Notes: generated by a model from the sequence alone, not told the origin. 64,000 nt of DNA from Climacium dendroides (GCA_950106755.1 OX467083.1:44840555-44904554), one strand, 5' to 3'; shown: positions 1 to 11,296, counted from the stretch's first letter. Numbers and translations: made by a program.

Positions 1-180
1 GGGGATTTAAGTGGTGGGGAGACGGTTTTTTACGACAGGAGGAAGGTGGTCGCGGAGGTGGCGCCCGTGGCGGGGATGGCGCTCTTTCATGTTCACGGCG
101 CGCGATGTTTGTTGCATGAAGCGAAGTCGGTCCTGAAAGGGGTCAAGTATGTGTTGCGCTCAGATGTAGTATTCGCATGA
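1..180 (+). CDS. 2-oxoglutarate/Fe(II)-dependent oxygenase, C-terminal fragment (cut by window edge)
   Basis: Frame 1 is open from the first base to a TGA at 178-180, giving 59 residues that start GDLSGGETVFYDRRK and end KYVLRSDVVFA. The pattern is that of the C-terminal half of the prolyl-4-hydroxylase-like double-stranded beta-helix fold: a GGET strand, a VAPVAGMALF strand, then LLHEA and GVKYVLR. His39 fits the distal iron ligand. Lys49, exactly ten residues later, fits the residue that binds 2-oxoglutarate, which is the spacing typical of prolyl 4-hydroxylases. The HxD pair that completes the iron site should lie upstream, outside the window. Family enzymes hydroxylate protein or small-molecule substrates using O2, Fe(II) and 2-oxoglutarate; the substrate here cannot be told. 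It resembles plant proteins described only as 2OG-Fe(II) oxygenase family members. The stop is well placed because LRSDVVFA is a normal end for the domain. Whether base 1 is inside an exon or at an exon border cannot be seen. Confidence 0.82.
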   Translation, partial: GDLSGGETVFYDRRKVVAEVAPVAGMALFHVHGARCLLHEAKSVLKGVKYVLRSDVVFA

Positions 181-2208
181 GGATCAGAAATCTTGTGAGT
201 ATACACATGAGGATCTGTGAATTTCTGCTGAGGATCGACGTCAAATTCTTGTTCCTTGGATGTTCCGTCAAAGCTGACTGCTGTCTCATTGACCTCGGCA
301 TCTCTATCAGCCTGCAAAGGCACGTTCAGAATGACAGCACGGGACTTGGTTTGCCGTTGAAATAGCGGATACCATTTTCTGTAGGTTGTGTCTTCACACA
401 ACAAGCTAGTATTGTAGTAGAATCGGAATTCTTTGAAATTGGATACAGCTGGTCTGAGTAATAGAATGTCAAAGCTTGTTCCAAATTGTGCAAAGTCCTT
501 GCAATGACAGTACTAGATCTGTCTGCAGTTTGTTGTAACTTTATGCTTTTTTAACCTCTATAGCAGCAAGAGGTCCGCATTGGGCTTCATGTGTTGAGCA
601 GCTTTGAGTAGGTGATATGGGAACCGTGGGGGTTCCAATTTCAAATAGTTTATTGGGCAACGCGTGCAATGTTTTTCACTGATTCCGGTGATATAAAAGT
701 TGGCCCCTCAATGTGATCAATCAATTCGGTCATTTTATCTTTATGTATCTTTTAGGATTATATAGATTCTGGTCATAGATTTGTCATTCTGCAAGAAATT
801 TGTAGTTTGGTACTTAATCACCATGCCATGCACACATTCAATATAATGTTTGGAAGGTACTCTCGATGTGAAGCGCCTTTTTAACAGCGGCATATTGCTC
901 ACTTATCCTTGGTGTGTCCCTATGTTGTTTTGTTTACTCCGATTGGGCTAGCAGTGTGCACATTGACAGCCTTCAATCATTTTTCTGTCCAATTTCGATC
1001 TGGGTTTCTATAGGAAATCAGAATGTACTGGATAAACATTGTCGGTGTGGTTGTTATGGGTCTTGTCGATGCAGGTTGAAGTTGTGAGTGTTGGTAGTTT
1101 ATATTCTTTTGCAAATATGTTGGCAGGTTCAAGAAAATCCACAAGAGGATACTGACATGGATGCCAAGGGAAGGACTTCTTTGCAATTTTGCGTCTGGTT
1201 ATGGAGAGGTTTTCATTTTAGCTGTCCTTATTCTCTTTGGATGGCGTGAACTTAATGCAATTTTTACATATATGGTATCAGGCTTGTGTTACCGACAGGT
1301 GCAAGTGAATTAGGAGAACTTAAATCATTGTTCTAGTTTCTATCTACTGTGAATAGCTTATTGTGAATTTCTACATAACTATTTAACTAGAGTAAAATCT
1401 ACATTTACATATGTTCACGTGGTTGTGTAGTGAAAAGGGCTCTACCGTCCTTAGAAAAACTTTATGCACGGATCATCGAGGGCAGTGGTGTAAAGAAGCT
1501 GATCATTGAGGCCACTTGAACGCTTCTTCCTTTTACTCACTTGAACGCTTCTTCCTTTTACACTGCATCATTCTAATAGTCCAGAATTTCCCAAGGACTC
1601 AAAACGTTGTCGATACGTTGAATAATTTGCCTCTCAAGTGAAAGAAACCTCTTGAGAATATGGGTGGGATCTCGCAATTGAATTTTCATCCCATTTCTAT
1701 CTGACATAGTAACGTCTGTCTTCGACCATTTCATGTGTTTGCTGGAAGTAAATCTCTGGAAACCTTTGTGGTTTACAAACCCCTCAATAGCACTCGATAC
1801 CCTCACTCAAATAAGTGGCTCTTCAAAATCAATTCCTAATTGGTTCTGTTCCTCTCGTGGTTTATTAGCTTTGTGCACCTCTATTTGATTCGCCAATTTC
1901 ACACTTCTTTGAGGTCCTTCCTGATTTAAGTGCAAGTTGTTTCCCAAGTGATATTGGGAAGAGCTCATTAGTTGGATATTAAGTCTACACATGAAGGAAA
2001 ACTGCCTTGATGTTGGTGATGGTGGTGTTGCAGAAATGTGATCATCCTGGACATGCTTAAGAATTCCCCTACATACAAGCCTCTGGATGCCAATATTACG
2101 GTATCGTCTCTTTTTCCTTCTGGAAATTTCTGAAGGACTGCAATTCTACACAGAAGACTTCGCATCCTTTAGCTTTGCCACCACATCCTTGAGCTTTGCC
2201 ACCACATC
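181..2208. other. 3' flank of the oxygenase gene and intergenic DNA
   Basis: The first few hundred bases should include the 3' UTR of the oxygenase. Just after the stop, three near-copies of ATGAGGATC / CTGAGGATC occur within 60 bases (about 175-240). I could not place a convincing poly(A) signal. Short open frames on the minus strand between 1573 and 2165 show no domain or repeated motif I recognise and are probably chance. No RNA gene was seen. Confidence 0.4.
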
Positions 2209-2357
2209 GTCAATTTCGCTAAATTGACACAACTCTTGGCGCCGAAAATTGTGATATATATCTTCTCAAAGGTCTAATTTCAAGCCACAAACTAGGACAG
2301 GTAGGGATTTGCGCGTGTCCTAAAACGTGCCAATGTCGCCAATTTAACGAAATTGAC
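2209..2357. repeat. Small inverted-repeat element (MITE-like)
   Basis: The left end reads GTCAATTTCGCTAAATTG and the right end is its near-complement (CAATTTAACGAAATTGAC), enclosing about 149 bp with no coding potential. The termini resemble those of the elements at 4637-5646 and 10981-11296, which share the core AATTTCRYTAAA. No clear target-site duplication was found. A non-autonomous DNA transposon remnant is the simplest reading. Confidence 0.5.
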
Positions 2358-4636
2358 TTTCCATGCCATTTAATAGTAAGGATCCTCAGTTTACAGAATC
2401 TTCTCGGCCATACAAGGAAGACCAGATGACTGCCGTCACCCTTTCTCTTGTGTTTGTAGAGGGTATGATACTTGGCCAAGTGAGCAAAAGCGTGTACGTC
2501 GAAGCTTGCGATTACCAGATCAGATAAGCATAAGAGTTCGATCTTCGCCTACTACTAACATTCGACTCTTGTTGAAACACTTCTTCATGACGATTTCTCG
2601 ACGCTCCTTGTACGGCTATCGATCGATCACATCGACAGTTTCGTGACGTGTTGTTTTCAACATTATCTTCAATGATCTTGTTCATTTGTTGCCGCTTGGC
2701 CGGTGTTCACAGGCTCGTCAGCATCCGGAGCCACTGTACGTAATCAAGTGCGTATTAACTTAGATATATTCGCATCACTCAGGCAGGCATCGGGTCCATG
2801 TGATCACTCCAATGAATTGCCCTGGTTACAGGTGGTACCTAACTTCTGAGATAGATATGTGACTTCTTCGCCTACTTGGACTTCATAGTTTATACTCTCT
2901 ACCAAGTCCAAGTCTGATTGAAATTTGTGTCCAGCGGTCCCCACCTACGTACCGAGCTCAAACCTGCCGATTATCACAAAGATTTCCACTTCACTTCGCC
3001 ATCAAGCAGGCTACCGATCGATCGATCGATCGATCACGTCCTGGCTCACGGCACGGCAGTCTCTATTACATTTTTTAATGTTTTCGCTCAGTCTTTGCAC
3101 CCCATGATGACCATTGTTGTATATACATGTCCAAGTGGAGTGGTCCGCATGTATCAAGTTATAATTAGTGCCACGATGCAACAGGGCCGGGAGCGAATCT
3201 TGAATGGGCCCGAGGGATGCGGGAATCAAGGCTGATTCTCGACTGAGTTCTGGCGAGATCCGGGGGTGGCGACCGTGATATTATCTGCAGACTCGCTCCA
3301 GGCCAGGCAGGATCGGCGTTCTCGATCAGTCCAGTCTCACAATATGGTGGCCGGATTCCTCAATTGATTTCAATCTTTGCCAAAAAAAAATTGCAAAAAA
3401 ATATATGGTGGATACGCAGCTTTTCACGGGCCCAAGCACAGCGAATGAATGGCTGTGAACTGATGTTCGGGAAGTACATGAACTATCAGTTCAATTTCGA
3501 AGCCTGTAACACATAACTTAACACTTTTTGTTTTTAAACACTGAGTTCATTGTATCGTCAGTGTTCCCGTGGAGAAGACACTGACTGCAGATCGAACGCA
3601 GGGACTGATGCGGAGTGTTGGGATTTGGGAAAGGCAGAGCTACTGCAAAATCATCAGGGACCTGATTAGTCCTGTTCTCAATTCCAATTCATCTATTCCT
3701 CATACTTGCTCTTGGACTTCTTTGACATACACTTCCAAGGACTCAATAGTCTACTCTTGGTTGGATGGACTTATTGGCAAGGGAATTGACCCAAATGTTT
3801 GAAATGGAAATGGGATCACAAATAGGAGCGAAGCTAGTATATGAGTGTAGAGCAGAGCATGGAGTGCAGACCGCCTTTGGTGGTTATAGGATATCTATGT
3901 TAAAGGACGTATAACATTATCTGCAAGGTGTCTTATATTATAAGGTACCTTGAATGGTTAAAGGGTACCTACTTACACCTTTTAAGGATACCTATATTTT
4001 AAAGAAAGCTATAGGCTCACCAAATCTAAGCTCTGCGCTCTGAGGTCCACATTCCATTCTCACCTGGTAGCATTTCCATCACGAAAAGGGGTCTACAACC
4101 TCCCACTTTGGATTTACACAAGAGGGTTCTTACTTACTTAGTGATTAAAGATTGATTTAACTAGATTTGACTCTTCTACCCACTTATCACTCCGTAAGAC
4201 CATAACTCTATTGGAAGTGGAGAGTGGAACAAGTGTTTCTCCTTTGTCAAATTGAAATTTGAGATTTAAGATTCTTGTGGGTGTCGGCCAATCAAGTGAT
4301 GCCATGTGAGACTTTTGTGCCAAAAAAAATATTATTTTTATATCAAATTTGTCTCCTAAAATTCACGCTCATTCACATGATAAAGTGCTTAAGTGGTGTA
4401 AATAATAAAATTATATCTTGTTTTAGTATTTGTGGGCTCTAATTCAAGAGAAAATTCTAATAAGCCTCCAAATGCAATCTCTTCAGTAAGCCTTACTAGA
4501 ATTCTAAATTTGTCTATTGTAAACTATGTTACCTAACTATTGTAAAATGAGTGTCATCATATTTGGATGAAGTTATGTGTGGTTAAGCAAAGGAATGATA
4601 GTTTCATAGTAATCCAATAGGAAAAAAATCACACAT
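2358..4636. other. Intergenic DNA with a short GATC microsatellite
   Basis: No gene recognised. Five GATC units run at about 3015-3035. The open frames overlapping 2918-3235 run through this microsatellite and look fortuitous. Confidence 0.4.
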
Positions 4637-4885
4637 GGGGAATTTCATTAAAATGGCGAATATTCTATGACTTTGACTTCCCATAGTTCAGACTCGGGGG
4701 GTGCACTACAAAGAAAGTTCATGGATGAGGAGCGACCAAACCCTAACTACCCATTTCTACTTTTTCTAATTACTTTCTAATAAACTATAATTTCAACCTA
4801 CAACTTGAGCTTTGTTTAACAATGTCTATAGGTTTCTATTGCCAAAAAATTCAATCCTAAATAACATGTGATATATTATTTAGAA

Positions 4886-5038
4886 CATGGTTGTCATACT
4901 GGACAAGTTACTATTTATTTCTTGTCCTGTAGGACAAGTTACTATTCATCAAATGTACTTGAAAGGTATATTTGATGAATAGTAACTCATCCTACAGGAC
5001 AAAAAATGAATAGTAACTTGTCCAATATGACAACCATG
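4886..5038. mobile_element. hAT-like MITE, copy A (near-perfect 153-bp palindrome)
   Basis: The element runs from CATGGTTGTCATACTGGACA to its inverse ending ACAACCATG. Almost the whole length folds on itself, with a centre near ACTTGAAAGGTATATTTGATG. It is flanked by ATTTAGAA (4878-4885) and ATCTAGAA (5039-5046), a 7/8 match consistent with the 8-bp target duplication of hAT transposons. The same element occurs at 9124-9276. It is the innermost member of the nest. Confidence 0.78.
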
Positions 5039-5311
5039 ATCTAGAAAGGATTGAAAAATGAACTAAAATAGCATGTTTTTTAACTAAAATATTTATAGAG
5101 ATCACATGAAGATGACTATTGTATCAATATTCAACCAAAATAAACTTTTAGTAGAAAGCTATTTTATAGAATTTTTTTTTCATTTTCAAATTTTTTTTCT
5201 TATATAATATAGGGATGTGAAAGTTATTTTTAGCTTTACAGTGTATCTTTTTTCTTCTAAAATTTGTAACTAATTGTTATTAACATAAAAAATACCAATA
5301 ATTCAAAACAT

Positions 5312-5440
5312 AAACTTCCAAAGTAGGAAAATCTATTCCAAAGTAGGAAATTCCAAAGTAGGAATTTCCAAAGTAGGAATTTCTTTTTTAGAAAAAAACA
5401 TAAACTTCCAAAGTAGGAATTTCTTTTTTAGAAAAAAAAT
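5312..5440 (+). repeat. Short tandem repeat, CCAAAGTAGG units
   Basis: Five copies of CCAAAGTAGGAA with variable AT-rich spacers occur inside the middle element of the nest. It is a local expansion with no coding potential. Confidence 0.6.
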
Positions 5441-5971
5441 AAAATTTTAGGATATAATATAGGGGGTCCAAAATTTGGTTGCTCCTCACCCATGAACTTC
5501 CTTTGTAGTGCACCCCCTAGGAGTTCAGACCGGACGGTCTAAAATCTAGTACATTAATAGATTACAGACCAACTAGTTTGAATTATGGGAATGGCACATT
5601 GTGAAAATGGCACATGGAATATTGTCACTTTAATGAAATTTCCCATACACAAATTTTAGCCAAATGGACAAAAGTGAGTTTTCTCAAGTGGCAAATTTCA
5701 TTGAAGTATTTTTTAAGGAAAATTAACAACTTTGCTACAATACCTATAACAAATTTGTAAATATTAGATAATATTTATCAAATGTAATAAATTCCTACAA
5801 ATTATGCAAGAGTTTGGAATATTCACTATCAAGTATAATTAGCCTCAACATGTTTATCAAAGAATCTAAAATATTTTTATAATAGTATTTAAATTATAGG
5901 AAATAGCAATTCATTTAATTTTGAGAAAACATTAAAAAAAAATCTATGAATGAAATTGAAAGATTCTTTCA

Positions 5972-6207
5972 ACTTCAAAGGTAGAAGGTTCTAAAAGTGT
6001 ACAAGCTCTAAAATAGCCCACCTCCATAAATATATTTTATAGGTATATATTGCTTTTTGGTAGCCTTCAATAATGTACAAACAATGCATGTTTGAGGAGG
6101 TGGGCCATTTTAGAGCCGTATTCCATTTCAATTTCAAATTTTCATAACTAATTCTAAAAAACTCTAAAAAAAATACAAAACAACTTTGGTTAGATGCCAA
6201 TTCCATT
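5972..6207 (+). repeat. R1 dispersed repeat, left half (hairpin core)
   Basis: This begins near AGAAGGTTCTAAAAGTG. It contains the R1 hairpin: the left arm AAAATAGCCCACCTCC and right arm GGAGGTGGGCCATTTTAGAG are inverse, flanking TGTACAAACAATG sequence. It then reads through the conserved R1 segment ending GATGCCAATTCCATT. At that point the match to other R1 copies stops and the 3.4-kb repeat begins; R1 resumes at 9618. Confidence 0.68.
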
Positions 6208-9200
6208 CAATGGATGCATGTTGGATCCTCTCATTTGTCATCTATATGTTAATGGATGGATGGATGGCTTTTGGATTCTCTCATTTGTCATCCATCCAAT
6301 GGATGGATGTTGGGTCCTCTCATTTGTCATCCATATGTGTAATGGATGGATGGATGTGAGGATTCTCTTGTTGTTTGTTTAGACACTCGTTGGGTGGAGG
6401 TCAAAGTTCTTTTGTTTGTTGTCCATCCAATCATTAGATGAGTGTGAAGGTCTTTTTGTTCATCGTCCATCTACTTGTTGGATGGCTAATATGTCTCAAT
6501 CATCGTTCATGTATCCGTTTAGTCTTTTGTCACTCAATGGTACCATTGTTTGGATGGATGTTGGATCTTCTCATTTGTCATCTATATGTGTAATGAATAG
6601 ATGGATGTTGGTTCCTCTCATTTGTCATCCATATGTGTAATGGATGGATGGATGTGAGGATTCTCTTGTTTTTTGTTTGGACACTCATTGGATGGATGTC
6701 AAAGTTCTTTTGTTTGTCGTCCATCCAATCATTAGATGAGTGTGAAGGTCTTTTTGTTCATCATCCATGTGCTTGTTGGATGGCTAATATTTTCTCAATC
6801 ATCATTCATGTGATCATTCTGTCTTTTGTCACTCAATGGTACCGTTGTTTGGATGGATGCTGGTCTCTCATTTGATGGATGTCATTCTCTTGTTGGTCAT
6901 TTGTCCACGTTTTGGATGGATTTGTTCTCTGGTTTGTCATCTATCTGCCAAGTTGCATTGGATGCGTTGGATTTATAGGTTTGTATCAGTATTAGATTTA
7001 CTTGGCAAAATTTTTAGACATAATTGCAGTTGATAACTTCAACTAAATGATAAGTCCTTTTATGCACTGTAGCAGAAGTTGTTAATGGCAATACCTGCTA
7101 CTTTTGATCACATTGTCACATTGTATGATATTGGTATGTACTTGGACTTGCTTTAGCTTGTATATAGTAGTTATTAGGCTGCACTAGTTTGATTGTTTTT
7201 AACTATTGTCAACTTCCTTGATTTATAGAAGTTAGTTTCTCTGTGACTCCACTCTTTAAGGCCATTATTGTGGTTTAAGAAACAAAGTTTTACGTTTATA
7301 GCTTTTTGCATTGAAATTGATGTTATACTAATGAAAAAAAGTTGCAAAACGACACGTACAAGCTTTACAATTGGTAGGACATTTTTGGATTATCTTCACT
7401 ATTTTCTTAGAAATTCACAATAATTTACGTAAGCAATTGTCATGATGGTGGTTTTGTTTTTTTAATCATATACATACTATTGTAGAAAATAAAAATGTTT
7501 TAAATTTATTTTATTATTTATTAAATATTAAAAAATATATAATTTTTTAAATAATTTATTAGAATAAGCATTTGAAAATGCAATCTATATACCCTAAATG
7601 TTCTAAAATTTATGGAGCATGATATTTTGGCCAATTTTTTACCACATGTGACCAAAAATTCCTAATTATTTTTAGGATTTATTTCTTTAATTATCACAAT
7701 TATTTTTTATATTACTACATCCAATGCAAGAAAAATATTTGTATTGTATTGAGGTAATAATCTTTACCATGACAATAATTCCAAAAACATTCACTATTTG
7801 AAAAACATCAAAGTTTGAAAAAAAAAATAAAGAGAAAATATATTATCAAATCGTTGTAAAAAAATTGAATTTTTTTACCATTCATTACAAGAATATTAGT
7901 CCTCCTTTGAATTTTTCCATTTGTATGTTTACATATGTATTGATAGATTTATCATTGTAACATTTGCAACAACACACCATTGCATCATGAAGCAATTGCT
8001 ATAAGTTTAGCAATTACAATATTTTTTAACGTGAAAGGTCTAAAAAAAAGTCACTTCTGACAAGGAATTTACATTGAAAAGTTGAAAATTTCTAATGAGG
8101 CCACTGATCACTTCATTATTGTCATGTAAGACATTGATTGTGGCCTAAATCTCATTTATTGAAAAAATAGTAATAAGGTCATTCTCTAGGTGTCCCATAA
8201 TTATGGGATTTCCTAACCGCAATGGAATATTCTACCTTACATATGTTTAGGATACTAAAATACTTGTAATACTTGCAATAATGAAACTTGCATTGGTATG
8301 GTTTTTAATTAGACAACTAGATTGAAATAGAAAAAATGTCAAATTTCAAAAAAATATTACCACTCAATTATAAGAAGTTAAACATTATATTATATTTTTT
8401 TCACTTTATATACCATTGACTAGATAGCTTTGTAGTTATACTTAATGACATCAAACATAAAGTATTTCAATTGAAAAAATAAATCTTTACCTTAACCTCT
8501 AAAGGACTTAGGAGTGTTTTCACAAATATCCAAAATTGTCACTTTCTATTTTATTAAGTATCATTGGAATTTATAAAAATAAAAATAAAAATACTATGAA
8601 CCATACAAATTTGTACTAGATTACTATAGGAATTTGTAAAAAAATTCAATCCATTTGAATTTGTAGTTCAAGAACTATAAAGTGCAATGTTGAAAGAAAA
8701 GAGATTATAGGTCTTGCCCAACAAGGTCAATATAGTTTGACTAAACTTTGTAGAGGAAAAATCACTATTCAACTTTAAGAATTTGGACCATTGCCTAGGT
8801 TGTTATGTTAGTTACTTTCATGCCAACTTCTAAAGGTAATGGAGGTTTTCAACATATTCAAAACCAACTTACACTAATAGCATGCATGTCTAAAGATAAA
8901 CATGGCATGAAGAAGATTTTGATTTTTCGAGAAGAATCAAAATCCCAAAGGTCAACAAAAGACTTTCCTTCTCTTAATTAAGTACACCCCCCCCAAAAAA
9001 AAACATGATTTCATACTAGAATTTGTGTTGATTGTTCTAAAATTGATCTAAAATTGTCATTTTTAGTGCAATGAGTGAAAAATGGAAAAAATTATTTTTC
9101 ATTTCAACCACACATAATTTTTCCATGGTTGTCATACTGGACAAGTTGCTATTCATTTTTCATCCTGTAGGACGAGTTACTATTCATCAAATGTACTTGA

Positions 9201-9617
9201 GAGGTACATTTGATGAATAGTAACTCGTCCTACAAGACAAGAAATGAATAGTAACTTGTCCAGTATGACAACCATGAATTTTTCTATAATACTTTGAAAA
9301 TGTGTCAAAAAAATTCATTTTATTCAGCTTCATAGGTTTTGAAATATGAGCATTCAAAGTTACTGAAAAAAAATTCATTGCTTGATTGCTTGCCCACAGA
9401 CTTTTAAGCCCTATAACTTTTGACTCAGGCACCCGGATTATATAAATATATTTTTTAATTTTTAATTTTTGAAGGGAAGCTTATAGATATGTACATCTTT
9501 TATAAAAAATTCACCTTCATCTACTTAAAATTGACTTCATATTAATCTAAATGGGCTTAAAGAACTTTAAAGTTTAATTTGTAATTTGAGCAAGCATCCA
9601 TCTTTTGGATGATGAAT
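6208..9617 (+). mobile_element. 3.4-kb dispersed repeat, copy 1 (unclassified)
   Basis: The sequence is closely similar, base for base over long stretches, to 36415-39862 on the same strand. The first 0.75 kb is built from TGGATGGATG clusters joined by TCTCATTTGTCATCCAT and internally duplicated; the remaining part is AT-rich and unique. No transposase, reverse transcriptase or replication protein is encoded; open frames in the left part are the translated tandem motif. The right end carries a small hairpin (CATCCA ... TGGATG) just before GATGATGAAT. Both borders are visible because the repeat interrupts an R1 copy. The terminal bases ATTCA and TGAAT are inverse, which may be a very short inverted repeat. 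It could be a non-autonomous transposon of unknown class. Confidence 0.62.
9124..9276. mobile_element. hAT-like MITE, copy B, with perfect 8-bp target duplication
   Basis: The 153-bp palindrome starts CATGGTTGTCATACTGG and ends with the inverse. It is flanked on both sides by AATTTTTC (9116-9123 and 9277-9284). The second copy of the host repeat has AATTTTTC once and no insert (about 39523-39532), so the empty site is present in this same window. The 8-bp duplication and CA...TG ends fit the hAT superfamily. No coding capacity. Confidence 0.86.
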
Positions 9618-9712
9618 CTTGTATTTCAAGAAAAATTTATTGGAAAATATTTTAAAAAGCTTCACTTCTCCAAAATTTAGTTTCAAGCTCTTCATTCCTC
9701 AAGGCCTAAGAC
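9618..9712 (+). repeat. R1 dispersed repeat, right half (resumes after 3.4-kb repeat)
   Basis: The sequence from CTTGTATTTCAAG through AAAAAGCTTCACTTCTCC to TTTAGTTTCAAGCTCT corresponds to the downstream part of other R1 copies (for example 43916-43992 and 47770-47872). Together with 5972-6207 it makes one R1 copy split by the 3.4-kb insertion. Confidence 0.62.
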
Positions 9713-10505
9713 CTTTGGGGATTCAAGAACATCATTGCTTTTGAAGTGTTATAATCCAAAATTTCATTAAGGTATAGAAATCTCAACCATACTATCTTGT
9801 AGTGTAAATGTTGTAGATGATGTGAATTAAATTTGGAGTCATTTGGCCATATAGATTGTAGAAAAAGGATGCTAGTATTTTTCTAGCAACACATTTGGAG
9901 GTGAAATTCGATTTCTAAACCTACTCATATGAATAAACTTGAAACTGTAAAGTGATTTGAAATTAGCATACAAAGACATTGGTGAAAGAAAATATCATTC
10001 AATTGACTCATTATGTCAACAAAATTGCTTTGAAATGTCAAAAAATAGAAAAAAAATGTTGTAAATTAAAAACACATCTAAGGCTGAATATTCTTTTGTT
10101 AAAATGCTTCTTAGTCATTCATAAATTCTTGGATTGATATGAAATTTCATCCACACAAACTAGACTAGTATGCACAACTTTCTCCAAAAAATGATTGGAA
10201 ATGGACATTATAAGAAAAAGAAACAAGCTGCCGTAGTTCACATATTGTAATCCAAGAGTGTTGGAATTTTGAACTTCAAATTGCTTTCAAACATTCAAAA
10301 CACCTTGGATTGGCAAGAAAATATACTACAACAACTAGACTTCAAGGGGGAACATAATCCAACAAATTTATTGGATCAAAACCAACATCAATTGGATGAA
10401 GGAGATTCAAGCCCCCGAAGTTGGAGCCATCAAATGCACTTTGGTGAACTCAAATTGAACCTCTGAACTTCAATTGGATTACAAAGCACTAATACAACTT
10501 GCATT
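9713..10505. other. AT-rich intergenic DNA
   Basis: No gene, RNA or clear repeat seen. The open frame at 10269-10466 has no recognisable domain and sits in low-complexity surroundings. Confidence 0.4.
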
Positions 10506-10762
10506 GATTTTGAAAATTTTACCACACAAACTAGAAGAGAGAGCACAAATTTTCCAACAAGCTTTATTGAATTTGAACATCAAATGCAAAAGTTACAACA
10601 CTTTATATTGGACTTAAAACTATGTGAGGACACTTGATTTGAAAATTTTACCACGCAAACTAGAAGAGAGAACGCAAATTTCTCAACAAGCTTTATTAAA
10701 TTCAAACATCAGATGCAAAAGTTACAACACTTTGAATTGGACTTGAAACCACATGAGGACAC
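10506..10762 (+). repeat. Tandem duplication, about 128-bp unit, two copies
   Basis: Two adjacent units both run from GATTT(T)GAAAATTTTACCAC through CAAACTAGAAGAGAG and AAAAGTTACAACACTTT to TGAGGACACTT, with scattered substitutions. It is non-coding. Confidence 0.68.
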
Positions 10763-10980
10763 TTTCGGTCCCCTTGGGCAATGAGGGGTTAACCCTTAAG
10801 CACTACAATGTCCATATTCTCAACAATGAACAAAGGGCTTGTAGGCGTTATTTTGTCCAATTGACTTCTCATTTATGTATTGTAACACTTGAATCTTGAA
10901 AAGACAACCTTCTTTTATGACCAATTCCATGAAATTGCAGTAAATGGTATTCTTGTACAAAGATATATGCAAAAATACAA

Positions 10981-11296
10981 GGAATTTCGTTAAAATGGTG
11001 GCATTCCATGTGCCATTTTTAGACCGCCCGCTCCAAATTATAAAAGTGATATCTAGGATAGATATAGTTTTCAAGAATCTTGGACTTTTACAGGTTTAAG
11101 AAATCTATGACTAGTATAGATTTCAGACCGCACAATCTGAATTGTAAAAGTGACATCTATCATAGATGTAGGTTTCTCACATCTAAAAATTTCATAGATT
11201 TCAGACATCTAGGACGTTTGTACACTTCAGATTGTCCGCTTTGAAGTGTAAAAACTGCCAAAATAGAGGAATTTCGCCATTTTAACGAAATTGCCC
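10981..11296. mobile_element. Inverted-repeat element, AATTTCGTTAAAATGG ends
   Basis: The left end GGAATTTCGTTAAAATGG and right end CCATTTTAACGAAATTGCCC are inverse. Between them, weak inverted similarity continues (ACTTCAGATTGTCCGC near the right, AGACCGCACAATCTGAA in the middle). ATACA occurs beside both ends with a small offset and may be a degraded target duplication. It is the same family as the outer element at 4637-5646. Confidence 0.6.

Larger units (their letters stand above)
4694..5521. mobile_element. Middle element: about 45-bp terminal inverted repeats, 9-bp flanking repeat
   Basis: The left terminus contains GGGGGGTGCACTACAAAG followed by AAGTTCATGGATGAGGAGCG. The right terminus is the inverse, ending TTTGTAGTGCACCCCC. 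The arms match over about 45 bp with a few mismatches. The nine bases AGTTCAGAC occur at 4685-4693 and again at 5522-5530, close to a target-site duplication. A 9-bp duplication is typical of Mutator-like elements, but the superfamily call is inference. The ends differ by 2-4 bases between arm and repeat, so the exact borders are uncertain. The interior is AT-rich and non-coding. Confidence 0.62.
4637..5646. mobile_element. Outer inverted-repeat element of a three-level nest
   Basis: The left end GGGGAATTTCATTAAAATGG is mirrored at the right end (TTTAATGAAATTTCCC), with related sequence continuing inward (CGAATATTC left, GAATATTGTC right). Its inner 4694-5521 is a separate insertion. Without it, the outer element is only about 190 bp, a normal MITE size. 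Its ends match the family seen at 10981-11296. No transposase is present. Confidence 0.6.

Noticed and set aside
1573..2165. Three consecutive minus-strand frames that might be exons of a gene
   Set aside because: No recognisable domain, no consistent splice sites joining them, and no compositional rise; a protein search could overturn this.
6194..7033. Successive open frames rich in WMDG/SFVIH motifs, also at 36346-37172
   Set aside because: They are the translation of the TGGATGGATG/TCTCATTTGTCATCC repeat and recur in several frames, as expected of a tandem DNA repeat and not of a protein.
6208..9617. Classifying the 3.4-kb repeat as a Helitron
   Set aside because: There is a small hairpin near the right end and no clear target duplication, but the ends do not show a consistent TC...CTRR pair in both copies.
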